Positions 1 to 16,739 are shown, numbered from the stretch's first letter. The stretch is DNA of 38,229 nucleotides from Cerrena zonata (GCA_038087015.1 JASBNA010000138.1:1-38229); one strand, 5' to 3'. Notes: generated by a model from the sequence alone, not told the origin. Translations and numbers: made by a program.

Positions 1-97
1 CAACAGAATATGAAGGAGCCACGAATAAGTGTGGAAAAGACCGATTCCTAGCCAAAGAAAGCCCATAAGACGTCATGATCATCGCCAGAACGAGGAT

Positions 98-1059
98 TTA
101 ATCCCATGCTTCTTCTGCGCTACGTCGAGCTAGACGTCTGACCTTCCTCTTGTAGGCTATTGCGTATCATGACGTTTAGCCCAAGAAGTGACCATAAGCG
201 GAAATCATATGCTTACTATCAAAGCTTTCTCGGACCTCCTTGGCGGCATCGACGTTTGCAGGACTGTCGAGATTGGGCTTTTCGGACGACAGTAGCGAAA
301 TGACACTCAGAAGCTGCAGATGACAATTCATTCAATGAAGTCGAGGGTATGTGAAAGGAGAGCGGCACATACAATTGACTCCACTGTGTGCACTGGCAAC
401 CACCGTTCACCAGAGTCTTCGTAGCCGTACTGGTCCTCACCAGGTGGGTGCTAGATGATTAGATGTTTCATGAGATCACTTTTAGAGGCGCGCGAAAGTT
501 ACGAACCAGAATGGAGATGCAGACGACACCATCGGGGTAGACTGGAATAAAGTACTGGGATAAGCAAGCAGTGTTAAATAAACAGTGCAGGTACACTCAC
601 TGTTTGGATGCCACATCGGTGTGATGAATCGCATCTTGGGTGGCGAGAGTGGAAAGTCCTCTGGGAAACTCAATCGGGCTTTGAAGAAACCTCCTTCACT
701 TTTTGACCATGATATTGTCAGAGCCTGTACATCGTGCACACAGGCCACTGAGCGTAGTATGAAGACTTACTAGAGGGTGTCCGGTGGTCTGATTCACAAT
801 CAGTTCGTGACTCCGAGTGGACATTAAGAAAAGTGTAAACTCACCCGATGATCATGACCTCCCATTCATAGAGGTTGTTGTCGTCGACAAGCCCTGTGTA
901 TAGATGAAAATGTCACATCTGAGAGTTCCGCGACGTTCTAAAATGAATAAGGTGCTCACCTGCAGAGAATCCATCGACCGGTCTCTTCGTGAGCTCGATG
1001 AGTTGTCTGCGGAGAAGTAGAGTATTAGATTGCGGGTTTGGGTTCGCTGGGGATGTCAT
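98..1059 (-). CDS. Ubiquitin-conjugating enzyme E2, UBE2G1 type
   Basis: This is a class I ubiquitin-conjugating enzyme that takes ubiquitin from E1 onto a cysteine and passes it to substrates with an E3. Eight exons (minus strand) read 960-1059, 845-893, 771-788, 601-698, 507-541, 373-450, 217-313 and 98-156, giving about 177 residues; human UBE2G1 has about 170. Visible hallmarks are GPPDTLYEGGFFKA, the HPN motif, YPDGVVCISIL with the active cysteine near residue 96, and HPPGEDQYGYED, the acidic loop of the UBC7/CDC34 class. The ending RRSAEEAWD fits the UBE2G1 branch better than UBE2G2. Exon 3 is only 18 nt and encodes PPDTLY, and all phases join without a stop. The ATG at 1059 is the first in frame and gives a normal N-terminus. 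The gene is divergent from RPC2. Confidence 0.93.
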
Positions 1060-1642
1060 GATATCTTGCGAGAGAGCAAAACTTAGATGTGGATCAGACT
1101 ACACTTGGTGATGGATGGGGGAAAGAGAGAGTACCAACTCGGCAAGCCCGACTCGAAGCCCTAATGGGTATCCTTACCGAGATCTACAATCTTATCTTAT
1201 CTCAAATACAGTAAATATAGCATGCAACTCCGAGTACTGCAGCACGATTTATTTTAGCTGTTTTGAGAATGAAGAATATAGAGTGTTATTATTGTCACAA
1301 AATTCTAAGAATCTCATGCATCTGGTAGCGAAACGTCGAATGTTCTCGACTACTGGACGATTTTGAATACATTTTGGCGTTCTTCCCACGCTTGATAACT
1401 GCAGACATGTTTCTCGGCGGGCCGTAACTTCAAGTCGGTCCTGACTATTATTCACTCCTGCCTCTCCTGTAATCCCTAATCACCTATTTTTGTCTGAATT
1501 CTGAGACCTTATAGAGGTAAGTAGAACAAACCCATTCTACAACTAGATTCGGTAATATCCAAAAGCACATAGTCTAAGCCTCGGGAGCATTACCTGAGTA
1601 ATATCACCGATCAATAACTCCGTTCCGTTCACCTCCTCGACC
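1060..1642. promoter_or_regulatory. Shared divergent intergenic region, UBE2G1-like / RPC2
   Basis: This 583-bp spacer separates the start codons of two divergent genes, so it must hold both promoters and both 5' leaders. I see no clear TATA element close to either start and no coding ORF I would trust. The two short ORFs here (1115-1366 plus, 1249-1455 minus) lack any recognisable feature. Confidence 0.6.
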
Positions 1643-5969
<4,327 letters not shown>

Positions 5970-6296
5970 TTATGACTGCCAGAAACATACGATATCATAC
6001 ATACGCCATAAGTTATTTACCTCATCTGCTTACGTGTTTAGCTTTCGTACTTCATCAACAAATGTATTTTACAATCAAGACAGGAGATAGAGTGTGTAGG
6101 CTGGTACACGTATTATAGTACCATTTGAGTACCTTCGAGCCTTAGTAGTTGAGAAGTTGTTTGTGAGTGGCGCTCGAGGAGTTGGCGCCTATTTCAACTT
6201 GCCACAAAGTGATCGACTACTATAGTTGAGACACATTTCAGGAGCTAACCGTGACCATCTTTGAATTACCGTAGTAAACTCACCCGAAACTATACA
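5970..6296. other. RPC2–UBC7 spacer
   Basis: This 327-bp stretch lies between two genes on the same strand. It should carry the RPC2 3' end and the promoter of the UBC7-type gene. I see no ORF, clear TATA box or repeat in it. Confidence 0.5.
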
Positions 6297-8437
6297 ATGA
6301 GCAGAAGCCCGGCCTCTCGAAGGCTATTGACAGAGTACAAGGCTCTGATTTCACAAGGCATGTGTATGACCCGAGGTTATGGACTTCGTTAACTTACAGC
6401 GTCACCATATACAGGCTCCCCAGACGGCATGTTCACTGCTGGTGCGCAGCGGCCATACGTACAATACGACAAATAGATATCTAATTGAACTCTGTGTGAC
6501 TTCGACAGGACCCATCTCGGAGAGTGACTTGTTCATCTGGGAGGCCCTGATAATGGGGCCCAAAGACACACCCTTCGAAGGTGGTGTATTTGCAGCCAAA
6601 CTGACTTTTGTAAGCATCTATGTTATTCAGCCATACCAATCTTCTGACTGAAATCCGTTGTTCTTTAGCCATCTGACTACCCACTATCCCCGTTCAAGAT
6701 GAAGTTCGAACCTCCCTTGTTTCACCCAAACGGTAGGTGAACTTCTCCCGTCCTCCTACCCTGACTCGATGCCCAAATATACACCCACATCACCGCGGAG
6801 CAAGAGGATGCAATCCATCCATCAGTTAGCGGGATACAACTGCTGCGTATGCCGGGATGCCACCGTTCCTACTATAGCTCTCGGAATGCTTGCGTCCCAA
6901 TCTGTCATACAAACTCACAATTTGGGCATTATGACTAACAAAACAAAACATTCTGAATTGTATAATTGAGGCAGACGCGCTAACTCAATTGTCGGTTTTT
7001 AGTGTACCCCGACGGGACTGTCTGCATCTCTATCCTGCACACACCTGGGGACGATCCTACCATGTACGAACAGGCTTCTGAGCGCTGGAGCCCCGTGCAG
7101 AGCGTTGAGAAGGTACTTCTCAGCGTAATTTCTATGCTTGCAGGTACGCCATATTCTTTTTTCAACTCGCTTCAATGGTATCCGTCACTTTCGTACCTTT
7201 GTTCGATCCCCACCCGTTTAAGTTTGGGATTAAGTTCAGTGGGATCTATACATTGCCGCAATGCAATGTAATTCGTCCTAGAAAATTCGGTAGTCTTAGC
7301 TCATCCAGACTATTCTGTTCTCCATATGGTCGTGGCCGTCAGACACCGATTTGGCTCATCTTATCATCCTCATTTCTTTCAATTGACTCGTTCCTTCATC
7401 GCCAACTGTATCATTCCAACCCTGCATGTTACACGTCAGCCACTAGATGCTTCTCGCGTCCTCGTCGACTAGCTCCTGTCTGCCGTGTATCTGGATTCTT
7501 AATCAAGCATAATCTTTTCGACAGCTTGATCGGCCGCCCTACAACGTGCAAGGGCGCGTCCTGTCACATCTGTCCTTTTCACATTAACTCTTTCAAGCCT
7601 TCCTGTTTTAAACTCGGCTCACATAATCTATTGCCCTTCTTCTCCATTTCGCTCACTTATACTCCTTTTGCATGCTTCTCCCTCCCTTTGACACAAGGGT
7701 TCTCCCATGATCCTCGAACCTTTTCCCTTGATGGGTAAAGTGTATATTTTCCCACTGAGAATACTTCTCAAACTCAGTTCCCGCGTTCATTACATGATCT
7801 CCGTCCCCCTCTATATGATAGCATTTTGGGCTGGCGTTTCGTACGCTGATATGTTCACATTCACCGCATTCTTGTCGCATGCTCTACAAACGCTTGTTTT
7901 TCTCCGGCTTTCGCCCCCTCCTGACCGTCAATCCGTTACATGACCGGAAATGCTGACCTTTATCTTCTATGCGCAGAACCTAATCTCGAAAGTGGCGCCA
8001 ACATCGATTGTTGCAAGCTCTACCGTGATAACAAAGCGGTACGTGCCTTGTTAGGTTCTTGTCCCGACCTATCTCTATTCCATCTCGTCCTGTTCTCGTC
8101 TGCTTTTGGGCTTGTCAGTGCATCATGCTTTCAGGGCATCTTTCTTCTCTCGGTCCGCCCTCGTCGGACGTTCTTGCCTTTCCCTCTTCGCGATCCTTTG
8201 CTCATTCTCGCATAAAACATGCCTAGCCAATCGGTTTGACGCCATACCGAGGCCCGGTGACGCACGCGCTTACCTTCGTGCTGTCATACACTGACATCCA
8301 TACGCTTCACGTATTTTACATCTATCCATTAAATTGACATCTCTGCTTCGTTTCCATCTGACTAACACGTTTTCACTCATGTATAGGAATATGAACGCAT
8401 TGTTCGTCAGCAGATCAAAGAGCAACTCGGGCTCTGA
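6297..8437 (+). CDS. UBC7: Ubiquitin-conjugating enzyme E2, UBE2G2/UBC7 type (ERAD)
   Basis: This E2 is the UBC7/UBE2G2 type, which works with ER-membrane E3 ligases in degradation of misfolded ER proteins. Seven exons: 6297-6357, 6415-6441, 6509-6609, 6669-6732, 7003-7143, 7977-8038, 8387-8437, giving 168 residues (human UBE2G2 165). Key segments are [43 protein letters not shown] with the catalytic cysteine near residue 92, the acidic loop [30 protein letters not shown] and the family ending KEQLGL. The first intron is best read as GC–AG (donor at 6358). A GT donor two codons later (exon end 6365) would also keep frame but adds Met-Cys to a loop already long. Introns of 270, 833 and 348 nt are far longer than elsewhere in the window and are pyrimidine-rich. 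Confidence 0.95.
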
Positions 8438-9075
8438 AACGATTAAAGGCGAATAGGTCCATGTGGTCCACTGTACGATAGAAGGATGTACACATAAAGC
8501 TATCGATTGTAATATAACGTGTGGAGAAAGTTTGCTACCATTCTAAGCATTTCAATGTTCTCGGGAGCATTCTGGTGCTTTCTAGTGTGTGTACCTTGCT
8601 ATCATTAGGCAACCCCGATTATGTTACCTTGGTCAGCCACTACTCCAAGGATGAGGTAAGGAAGGTACAAAAATAATGATGTTTGATATCGACAAGATAC
8701 ACTACGTATGATAACACGATGCTTTAGCGTGGTACACACAGATAATACAAGGTAATGTAGCGGAACATCCACACCTACAAAGCTAAACTAAAGCTTATTA
8801 CAACAACTAAACAACGACCTCCGAGCAGGAAGGTATATTATTATTACAGGCGGAGTGGGAAGTTAGAGCAAATGATGTCAGAAAACTTGAAAATGATTCA
8901 GGACGAGAAAATTGAATTTAAAGCGACTATATAAATGATATAGAGCGAAACCAAGAAACCGTTCACAAGACAAATTTCCACGTACGTCGATGAAAGTTCT
9001 TTACCAGTCACTTGTCGAATGGCTAGATGGATTGTTGGATGTCTGATGCCTCCTTAGGTGCGATTTAGATGCGAT
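8438..9075. other. Convergent spacer UBC7 / lactone oxidase
   Basis: This 638-bp AT-leaning stretch lies between two convergent genes and should hold both 3' ends. I see no coding ORF or repeat worth naming. Confidence 0.5.
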
Positions 9076-11236
9076 TTACTGTCTTAGCTTGTATATCCGT
9101 TCTCCGTATTTTTCTCCCTGTCGGCCGAAGACATGTCTCCAAACGTATTCGTTCCTGAACATGCCTTCGCTGTCAACGTCTTCGAGGACTTTTACAAAGT
9201 CATCAAATCGAGGGTACAGCTGCCTGAGATCGTCCGGCCTCAAGCTATGAGCCTTGGCCCAATGCGGACGACCGCCGTGCTTGACGAGAATAGCCTCGAA
9301 CCGAGAAAAGAGGGTTCGGTAAGGGACATTCAAACCATAAGGCCTACACAGGGTCCAATAAAGGGTCCACAATCAGTAACCGCTTCCAACTCGTGTGACA
9401 CCAGGGGAAAAGATGTGCTAAATATGACGTACTTGTACTGGATAATACCAATCCACGTTGTCCTCTGACCAGAACTGGGGCTCAGCCAGATATCATCGGC
9501 ATCTGAAAACCTAATCTCCAAGGGAAAATGCGGACGAAGTCCATTGGAAGATGAATGCTCTTGTTCAAGCCAAGTCCGGAGGTCCCGGAGACACGCTTGT
9601 GTGTTTGTATAAGGTATGGCCCATTCCGTTGTGAATTGAGGATACTGCGGAGTTAAGGGATATTTTTGAAAGAGATCCAAAAGATGTACATGCGGAAGGG
9701 AAGTTGATTCAGTGTGTGAAGTGGCGGGTGTAGGATGATGTCAAGTAAATGACGGGAAGCGGCGAGGGACGATGATTGCAAATGTTGCAGATGACGTTTA
9801 TACAAAGAGTTGCCGGATGTGTATGCGGGAGGGTTGCGAATATTGCGGAGACAGAGCGAGAGTGCGACGTATCACGGAGAATTGGGAGAGGGGGTACACA
9901 GGTTTACACGGACGAGAGCAGAAGCGTGATCCAAGACAGAAGCATCAGCAGTAAGTCGAATGTTCTCCCGAATTTGCAATAGAGACAATTTAAAAGTTAC
10001 TGACCTTGCAGTCAAGATTGAATACCCGCCAAGATTCGTCCACGGTGACTGTCGTGCTCTTATCTAGCCATGCACTCATGCGTGATATCCAAGGATTAAT
10101 TGAGGGGAAGTAGATGCCCAGAAAGAATAGGAACTGAACTAAGTGAAAGCCGATCATCGAATGCCATAAGAAAGTAGGTGCCAACTTGGTGGGCTGAGAT
10201 AACGTGTCAATAAGAGGAAACCTCTCCACGTAATAACCATTGCTTACTTCAGTAGTTCTATCTGCGGAGCTAACACGAACGGTATCTGCTTGAGGGAACC
10301 ACCACATGCGAACATGTTCAGAGGAATTGGCATATGAATCCAGGCGTTCCACGACGTGATCGAAAGGAAGCGACTCCTGAGTTTCTTTGAGCCGGAATGT
10401 AGGTCCGACCTCGAGTTGTATTTGTAGAATAAGGCCGGTACTTCCCAGACCACACAATGATGCCATAAAAAGATCTGCGTGTTCAGTTCTAGAGCAGCGT
10501 ACACGACTGCCGTCGGGGAGGAGAAGCACAAGGGCTTGGACGTGGGTTGAGATGACCTTGAAGTGCACACCAGTGCCGTGTGTCGCAGTTGTGACCACTC
10601 CGGCAAGGGTCTGATCCGAGATCGACCCAACGTTGATCATGGCTAGACCATATTGCGCCAACGCGCTATGGAGAGCACTGAGGATGATTCCACCCTGGGC
10701 GACAACATAGCGTTTTTCGACATTGACCTGGTGCAAGCAAGGAGATTAGATCGTGTCAGGAGGATTATGGGGATTAGATTAGATGATGAAAAGCGGTGCC
10801 TGACGCTAGATCTCGCAGCAATCTGGCGGAGATTTCCGAGAAGAAGAGATAACGGAACATCGGACGAGAGCAGAAGCCTCGGAAACAGCATTGCTCCTCC
10901 AGCGCAGATGACGGTCCTACTTACCTCGATCACCTTTGATAGCTTCTCCGTTCGCAGCATGTATCCGTTGGTACAGGCCAGATCGCTCGGACTGTGTCCA
11001 ACCCCGGCCGCACGAACAGGTTGCCCTTCCCTACGAGCAAGCTCGACAATCATTTCGCATTGCTCTTCCGTTTCCGGCATGAACACCATGATCGGTTTGC
11101 ATGTATAGCTCAGACCCCAGTTAATGAATGATGCTTTCGGCGATGACGTGGGGATCGTGATGGGTTGGAGGCCATTAATCAATGTCTCCGTAGGAAGGTG
11201 CGTGTACGAGGTCGATGGTGGTGGATGTGAGGTCAT
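9076..11236 (-). CDS. ALO1: D-arabinono-1,4-lactone oxidase
   Basis: This is the FAD-dependent last step of D-erythroascorbate synthesis, oxidising D-arabinono-1,4-lactone with oxygen, normally at the mitochondrial membrane. Four exons (minus): 10925-11236, 10005-10727, 9433-9644, 9076-9343, giving 504 residues (yeast Alo1 526). The N-terminal half is a PCMH-type FAD domain. GVGHSPSD near residues 78-85 carries the histidine that binds FAD covalently in this family, and INVGSISDQTLAGVVTTATHG follows within the FAD fold. The C-terminal ALO domain has TEWAIPYTN, WIGIIQYKPYGLNVPYR and HWAKAH near residue 443, the family's active-site signature. A hydrophobic stretch (FHLVQFLFFLGIYFP) fits membrane association. 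Introns of 197 and 360 nt are long for this window. The first in-frame ATG is used. Confidence 0.95.
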
Positions 11237-12107
11237 GGCGAAGAATGGGGCAAGATGTGGGGATGGGTAGTAGCAACAGTATACCGAGGCGAGGGTATGT
11301 TAAGGTGACGATAGGTGGGAAGAGCCAGAGACGCAGAGAGTATCGCAGCAGGAGTAGCAGGTAGTGCAGGAGGCCATAACTTGAATCCTCCGTCTTTATA
11401 AGATTTTTCGGCGGCGGGAGGGTGATGTGATCTTGACTGACTGGCCGGTAGGCAACAGAGCCTCAGGCAACCTCTCGTTCGGACGTTCGATTGATTGCTC
11501 AGCCGCGGAAAACCAAAAAACACACGGATTGCAGGTCAATCGGCCACCTCCGAAGTAGGGAAAAACATCATAACTCGGATTTGTGCTAAGCTGTAAAACC
11601 AAAAACGACGTCTTCGGAGATTCCCCCGCGTCTGTGAGTTGAAATTAAATTGCACCTCGGACGCCAGGCCCCGAGACTAGCCATTTGTGTTGTGCTGGAC
11701 AGATACCTAGGAATAATGTCAGCAGTGTCCAGAGACTCCGTAGTATTGGGAGTGCGTCCCTCAGGTCTGCCAATCCTTATTCCGAACCCGAGGTTCCGAG
11801 CGCACACCAAACAACATCGTGCCCTTCGCCCACTCACCCGATGCATGCATACAAGTTCGATTCCCATCTGTATTGCATCTCAGGCTCTCATCTGCCCCTG
11901 CTGTCATCTTCCCCTTTCACATCTCCGCGTCCACGTCGCCAATCTGCGACTGTCCATCTCGAGTGTTTTTCTCATACCTGACGCTATTGCCCACTGGTAC
12001 CAATTCCAGCAGATCTCCAGAAGATCTTATCCCTTACTCTCGGCGAAGTGTATTTACTACACCGCTTGCCGGCTGTCGGGTCGTCCAACCCCTATTTCCA
12101 TATTTGG
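11237..12107. other. 5' region of lactone oxidase gene, no other gene seen
   Basis: This is the upstream region of the minus-strand lactone oxidase. ORFs of up to 168 codons exist (11650-12156 plus), but their translations are rich in Arg, Ser, Pro and Cys without domain-like pattern, overlap several other ORFs and lack convincing splice partners. I treat them as chance ORFs. Confidence 0.4.
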
Positions 12108-12112
12108 ATATT

Positions 12113-12230
12113 GGTCTCGAGACCTCCGGAGGGTCCGTCTAGAGACTGAGAACTAAGAAAACCCCACAAGGTGATTGGTTTTTTAAGCTTTTGTCGAAAA
12201 CCGGAGGTGGATTTCTTTAGAAGGAGTCTC
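12113..12230. repeat. Cluster of nested palindromes
   Basis: A perfect 12-bp palindrome GGTCTCGAGACC sits at 12113-12124 and overlaps CCTCCGGAGG at 12124-12133. The arm ACCTCCGG (12122-12129) is inverted at 12201-12208 as CCGGAGGT, about 71 bp apart. Inside it, GGTTTT (from 12177) is mirrored by AAAACC (12197-12202). The set could fold as one long imperfect hairpin, as in a miniature inverted-repeat element. I see no target-site duplication and no transposase. Confidence 0.4.
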
Positions 12231-13843
12231 CGGCTCTCGAAATCGATAAGGATAATGCCTACCGCTTGAAATAATGCTCCTAGATATGCAGACACTGTGT
12301 GAGATTTGTCTAAGATTACTATGCCACTCGCCCAATTTAATCAGATGGATCGTTGCTTAAGGTTGCAAGGTTACCATAGGTGTTCTGATTTGCCCGAGTA
12401 TGTTCGAGAAATAGGTCGGAAATGGGTCTTTCCATCGCCTTTGTATGCCGGTTCCTTGTCTCGTCTCGATGACGAATATGCTGCACGTATTCGATAAATT
12501 CAGATGCCGGCCCAAACCAGACTAACTCTCGATCACCCCGAGTTCGTCCCTGTTGTATAACTGAGAATACGAGGATATGTCGTAATGCGCAGTTGCATGT
12601 ATCTTGTAGGTGATGAGACAAGGTTCAAGTTGCAAGAGGCGTATCTTACCGGCCGGGACGCCACTGGTGTAAAGGGCTATTTCCCAATTCGGCAAGTAAA
12701 CCTCCCCTCCGTCGCCTCCATCAACGCTGGCGTAAGAATGCAAGTGTTTTCAAGTCTAATTATTTCATATCCAGCAGTTAATGGGGCTAAAGTGTCGCGG
12801 GTTAACGTCAACCTGGCAATTCCCAACAAGACTGGGCACTTCTAGCTAGGAAGCATATTCGAAGAGGCAAGTATCCGAAACACGCCTCCAGCTTGCAGCG
12901 CTGAGGCGTAGTGGGGACACCCGCGATAATATACATAGAATGGAAGATATCATGCAATCGAACCCGTTGCTATGTGGCTGCCCGTCTCCGTGTTAGCAGG
13001 TATCAACGAGTAGCGGCGGAGAAATACTGGCTCTTGCAAAAATCTGTCGTCACCACATAAACATGCCGAAGAGAGACACAACTAAACCTATTGCGACTAG
13101 TGCAATCAACGCATGCTGGGCCTTTTTTCAACTTGATCGTATTCAGTTGCTTCTTTTTTCATCCCGGGAAATGATTTCACACACACTTCGAATAGCTTCC
13201 TGCGTTATTCTGTCACCTCAATTGTGCCACTTAGGGTGCCCATATGTGCATACACTCACCTTTGAGCCTCTAACTGTGAAAAAAAATTAGATGTCATTGT
13301 CCACGAGGCGTCATGTCCGTTGGCAGCACTTACTTCATGGCAACAGCGCACCGTACTATGAAACCAAGTACACGTACACGTTGCGGCGTTCCACAATTTG
13401 CAGTCTCTTCGAATTTCAAGGGCACCAGAACGACCCGATCGCAATAGAAACCGCCTATATTTCGTTTTTACGCCCCTTCATCCGTGATCAAGGGTCTTCT
13501 TTGACGTATCTCCAAACCCTTACAGATATCTGTCAGAATCAGAATATACAATACAATCACGCTATACGCCGTACCTGCCAATACTCGTGCGTCCTGGGTT
13601 CCTGGGTCTGTCCAAATGCCATTGCCACCCACCCCCACTCCGAGGAACCGACCTAGTACTCAACACACCTGTTTTCAACCTTCACTTGGCCCTGCGATCT
13701 TCACGCGCCCCCGCGTGGAGATGGCTCCACTTATACCAAACGTCTACGGTAACTTGCTCCCAGGTATATAGTTTGTAGCCGCTATCAGCACAAACTAGTC
13801 TTAGTGTCTCCTGGGATACCGGGCTTCCGTCCACGGCTCCGAA
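12231..13843. other. Gene-poor stretch
   Basis: Only short ORFs are present. A minus-strand pair (12522-12743 and 12337-12621) has protein-like runs such as GGEVYLPNWEIALYTSG and LVWFGPASEFIEYVQHI, but I could not join them through convincing splice sites and recognise no family. The rest shows nothing I can support. Confidence 0.35.
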
Positions 13844-14277
13844 ATGACATCGACGCAAGGGTCCAAGAAACCGGCCCCGATAAACCAGCCTCCGGCGGTT
13901 GAACTAACTGCATGGCATCAGTGCCCAAGAGTGTATACTATTCATGCTTGGTGAGACCCTTTCGACGCTAAAGGTGAGTTTGATCACCAGTTGCTGGTGT
14001 TTGCTTGACTAATGTTGGCTCATGGCTACTGCTATTAGGATCCGCACCTCAATTTCCCAGAACCAGCTCGAGAGCCCCTGGAAGCTGAAAATATCCGATC
14101 TAGAAATAGATCATCAAGAACTAAACGTGAGTGTTGTCTTATGCAGACACGGTAAAGTTATCCCCTGTACTCACGTACATGGTACTTTGAATAGAATTCA
14201 CACTCGAGGCATCCATGAACAGCACCTGTGATCTCACATATTTCACATTTCAAGAAGAAATGTCGTCGGGTACATGA
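13844..14277 (+). CDS. Possible small three-exon gene, unrecognised
   Basis: Three putative exons, 13844-13950, 14039-14151 and 14195-14277, join in frame to a 100-residue protein. The introns are GTGAGA...TTAG and GTAAAG...ATAG. The product starts MTSTQGSKKPAPINQPPAVE and continues through alternating polar and hydrophobic runs (SPWKLKISDLEIDHQELNVS) that suggest beta strands. I do not recognise a family. A GTGAGT donor at 14131 looks stronger but leads to an early stop. Just downstream, another frame reads GYMTPLVNRRTEDVLASS up to a stop at about 14396. The true gene may therefore be longer with a missed intron or a frameshift. It lies isolated in a gene-poor tract. Confidence 0.3.
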
Positions 14278-16739
14278 CACCCTTAGTCAACCGGCGGACA
14301 GAAGATGTCCTCGCATCATCGCGTGTGGGTCACTGGGACACGTTATACGAAATCGAAGTCGATACGAATCGCTGTCTCTGGTATCAGGAATGCTAACATG
14401 GGTAGGTCCAGGTTTCCACATCAACCGGTGCAGGTCAACGTTCGCGCGAGCTGAAATGCCGATAGTCAAAGTGACAGGGACTGATCGTGCATAATGAATA
14501 AGTTCAATATTACTTGTCTTGCCAAAATCTAGTTGACATGTCCTCGCCCCTCGAATTGATTGGCAATTCTACTTACTCGAATTGGGCAAAAATGACTGCA
14601 AGACCTAGGACGGCCCGTTCAGGCCCCATATCTTTCGTTAGCAATCGAGTCTGATTGCCCTTGGTCCCAGAACCTTCTCCCAAAGTTCAACAGGTCGAAC
14701 GCTATCTCCGTCTTGAAACCCATGGTGGAGGACCGTGGGCATCGGAAACGGGAAAACAAACTAAAAATGGGAGATCAAGGAGGGGCATATTTCGCCAGTA
14801 AGGCGTTATTCATCTATCATCGGGTGATCTAAACTCACACCTACGTCACATAGTTCGCCATTAGTGAGTACATGGGTGCACTCGACGCTCGCTAGCCAAA
14901 CTCACGGCATCGATAACGTCCTTGCGGGGTTGTTGGTACACTGACGTTCATCTCGGGATCCGAAAGAATACCTAGCATCAGAGTTTGTCTGACTATGATC
15001 GGCAGGTGAGCAACGTAGAAATTCACGAACTATACTTGAAACGACGCACGATGATGCTCGTTCATCTAGCAGACAGGTTCCATATCTTCTTCTTCCGACC
15101 TTCTCCTGCCTCTTGAAACGACGTAACCTTACATCGATCACACAGATAACTTTCGGCCGGCGACAATGCTACCGTCTCGTGGACAGATTGTAGGGCCGTA
15201 TATCCGGCTTTCAAAGCACTCCTTTCAGCTGAGAGATCACCAGTGCATACTGCACAGTGCACAGTGCCATGAGACTTATGACCGCACGTCGAGTCCAGTG
15301 TACACAGTCCGAAGAACCACGTCACAGGAAGATCCGATAGTTCATAGAAGATGAAAGAACGTTAGGAACGCCATCAACGAAGCCAACCGAGTGGGGAGAA
15401 GAGCACCAAAGAAGTTCAAGTGTGAACAGGGATATAGACATCTCCAGTCAACGTCGTTCTATCGTGCTACAACGGTGGCGCAGGAGCTGGGAATTTCGCT
15501 TAATTTTTACCCAGGCCTCAAGGAGGACCTAACCCACAAATACTTATTATTTCTCAAGCACTCCAGGCTTTCAACTGGTCCCGGCACTGCACATTTTGTT
15601 TATACTTCTACCGAGGAAGGTGAGTGCAGATGAGATGTATTAACATGACCGCCGAAGTCAAGTCATTTGTATCGGTATCTCTACCCGTGGACGAAATTGG
15701 CTGCCGTACGAAACAACCTACCCCTTCCATCCCGAAACAGCACTTCCTCCATGATCAAAGTATATCTTGATAGACGGTCGTTTTCTCGATCTGGCGCGCG
15801 TTACGATGCGGTAGTTTAGGTCTAGAAACTTGACGTATCTACTCTCGTTCCGTTCAAGTGCCAGTCTCGAAAGGACGACCCTGCCTAATGACAGACAAGG
15901 ATTTTTGGTCTGCCCGGTCAGGAGGTCGCGGAATGTATTGACCTTTGGGCGGTCATAGATTCAGATGATGTCTTCTATTCAGAGTGCGTAAGTCCGAGTG
16001 TCCCGCAAGGAGATACCAAGAAGGAGTATTGCATCAGCAAGTTTTCAAACTGCTTTCGAACCCTAGTCGGGGAAAGCGGTCTGAATACTTATTTCATGCT
16101 ATTTATGCCACCTTGTTTTACGTACTTTGCTGTGACCATCTGTCGTCCACACCTTCACATTTATTTCCAGTGATATCAAACGTGAGGCAGCGCTCTACTC
16201 CAGCCATAAACCTTTTACGTGTCAAAAAAATCGCAATACAAAATCGGAAACGCCTACCACCGGCCCATTCACGGTGGTGTTAGCATCATGTTAAAGCCGC
16301 TCTTCTTGAACGCCTGCCCATATTTTGAATCGTCGAGATAGGTTACCGCTGTGATTATATCTGTAGTGACGTTCGGGCTGCTGCTATCTTGAAACCGACC
16401 CCCAAGTGGCGATCCGCCTTCGGACCTTGTTTTACCTGTCTCCGGCCATTTCCCGCAATCGTAACAGAGGAGCGAGTAAAAATCATATAGAACGAGCATG
16501 CAAGGTAAGGTGCATATAAATAACAAATGGGAGCAAGTGAAAGTGATAGCGTAAGAACTCCCGTACCGACCATTTGTGAAACTTAACCCACGCAGGGTCC
16601 GGAACAGTAGACTCACAAGGTATCAGGTAAATGTTAATCCAATCAATCCACCGGAGATCCAAAGTCCCAGACATCCAAGTGAAATTATAACCTTTCATAG
16701 CCATGATCATGTATATCATCAAGGGATTAGAACTGCGGA
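14278..16739. other. Gene-poor stretch, no supported gene
   Basis: About 2.4 kb between the weak candidate gene and the 3' end of the Hsp70-like gene. ORFs of 60-115 codons occur on both strands (for example 15391-15633 plus, 15062-15325 minus, 16269-16616 minus). None has a recognisable domain or consistent splice context. No tandem repeat, terminal inverted repeat or reverse transcriptase motif was evident. Confidence 0.35.

Noticed and set aside
7175..7738. 187-codon plus-strand ORF
   Set aside because: It lies wholly inside the 833-nt UBC7 intron, has Ser/Leu/Phe bias expected from a C/T-rich strand, and shows no domain.
11853..11863. GTTCGATTCCC resembling a tRNA T-loop
   Set aside because: The flanking bases cannot form the T-stem, and no matching D-arm, anticodon arm or acceptor stem was found.
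11650..12156. 168-codon plus-strand ORF upstream of the lactone oxidase
   Set aside because: The composition is not protein-like, three frames are open at once, and there is no splice or promoter support.
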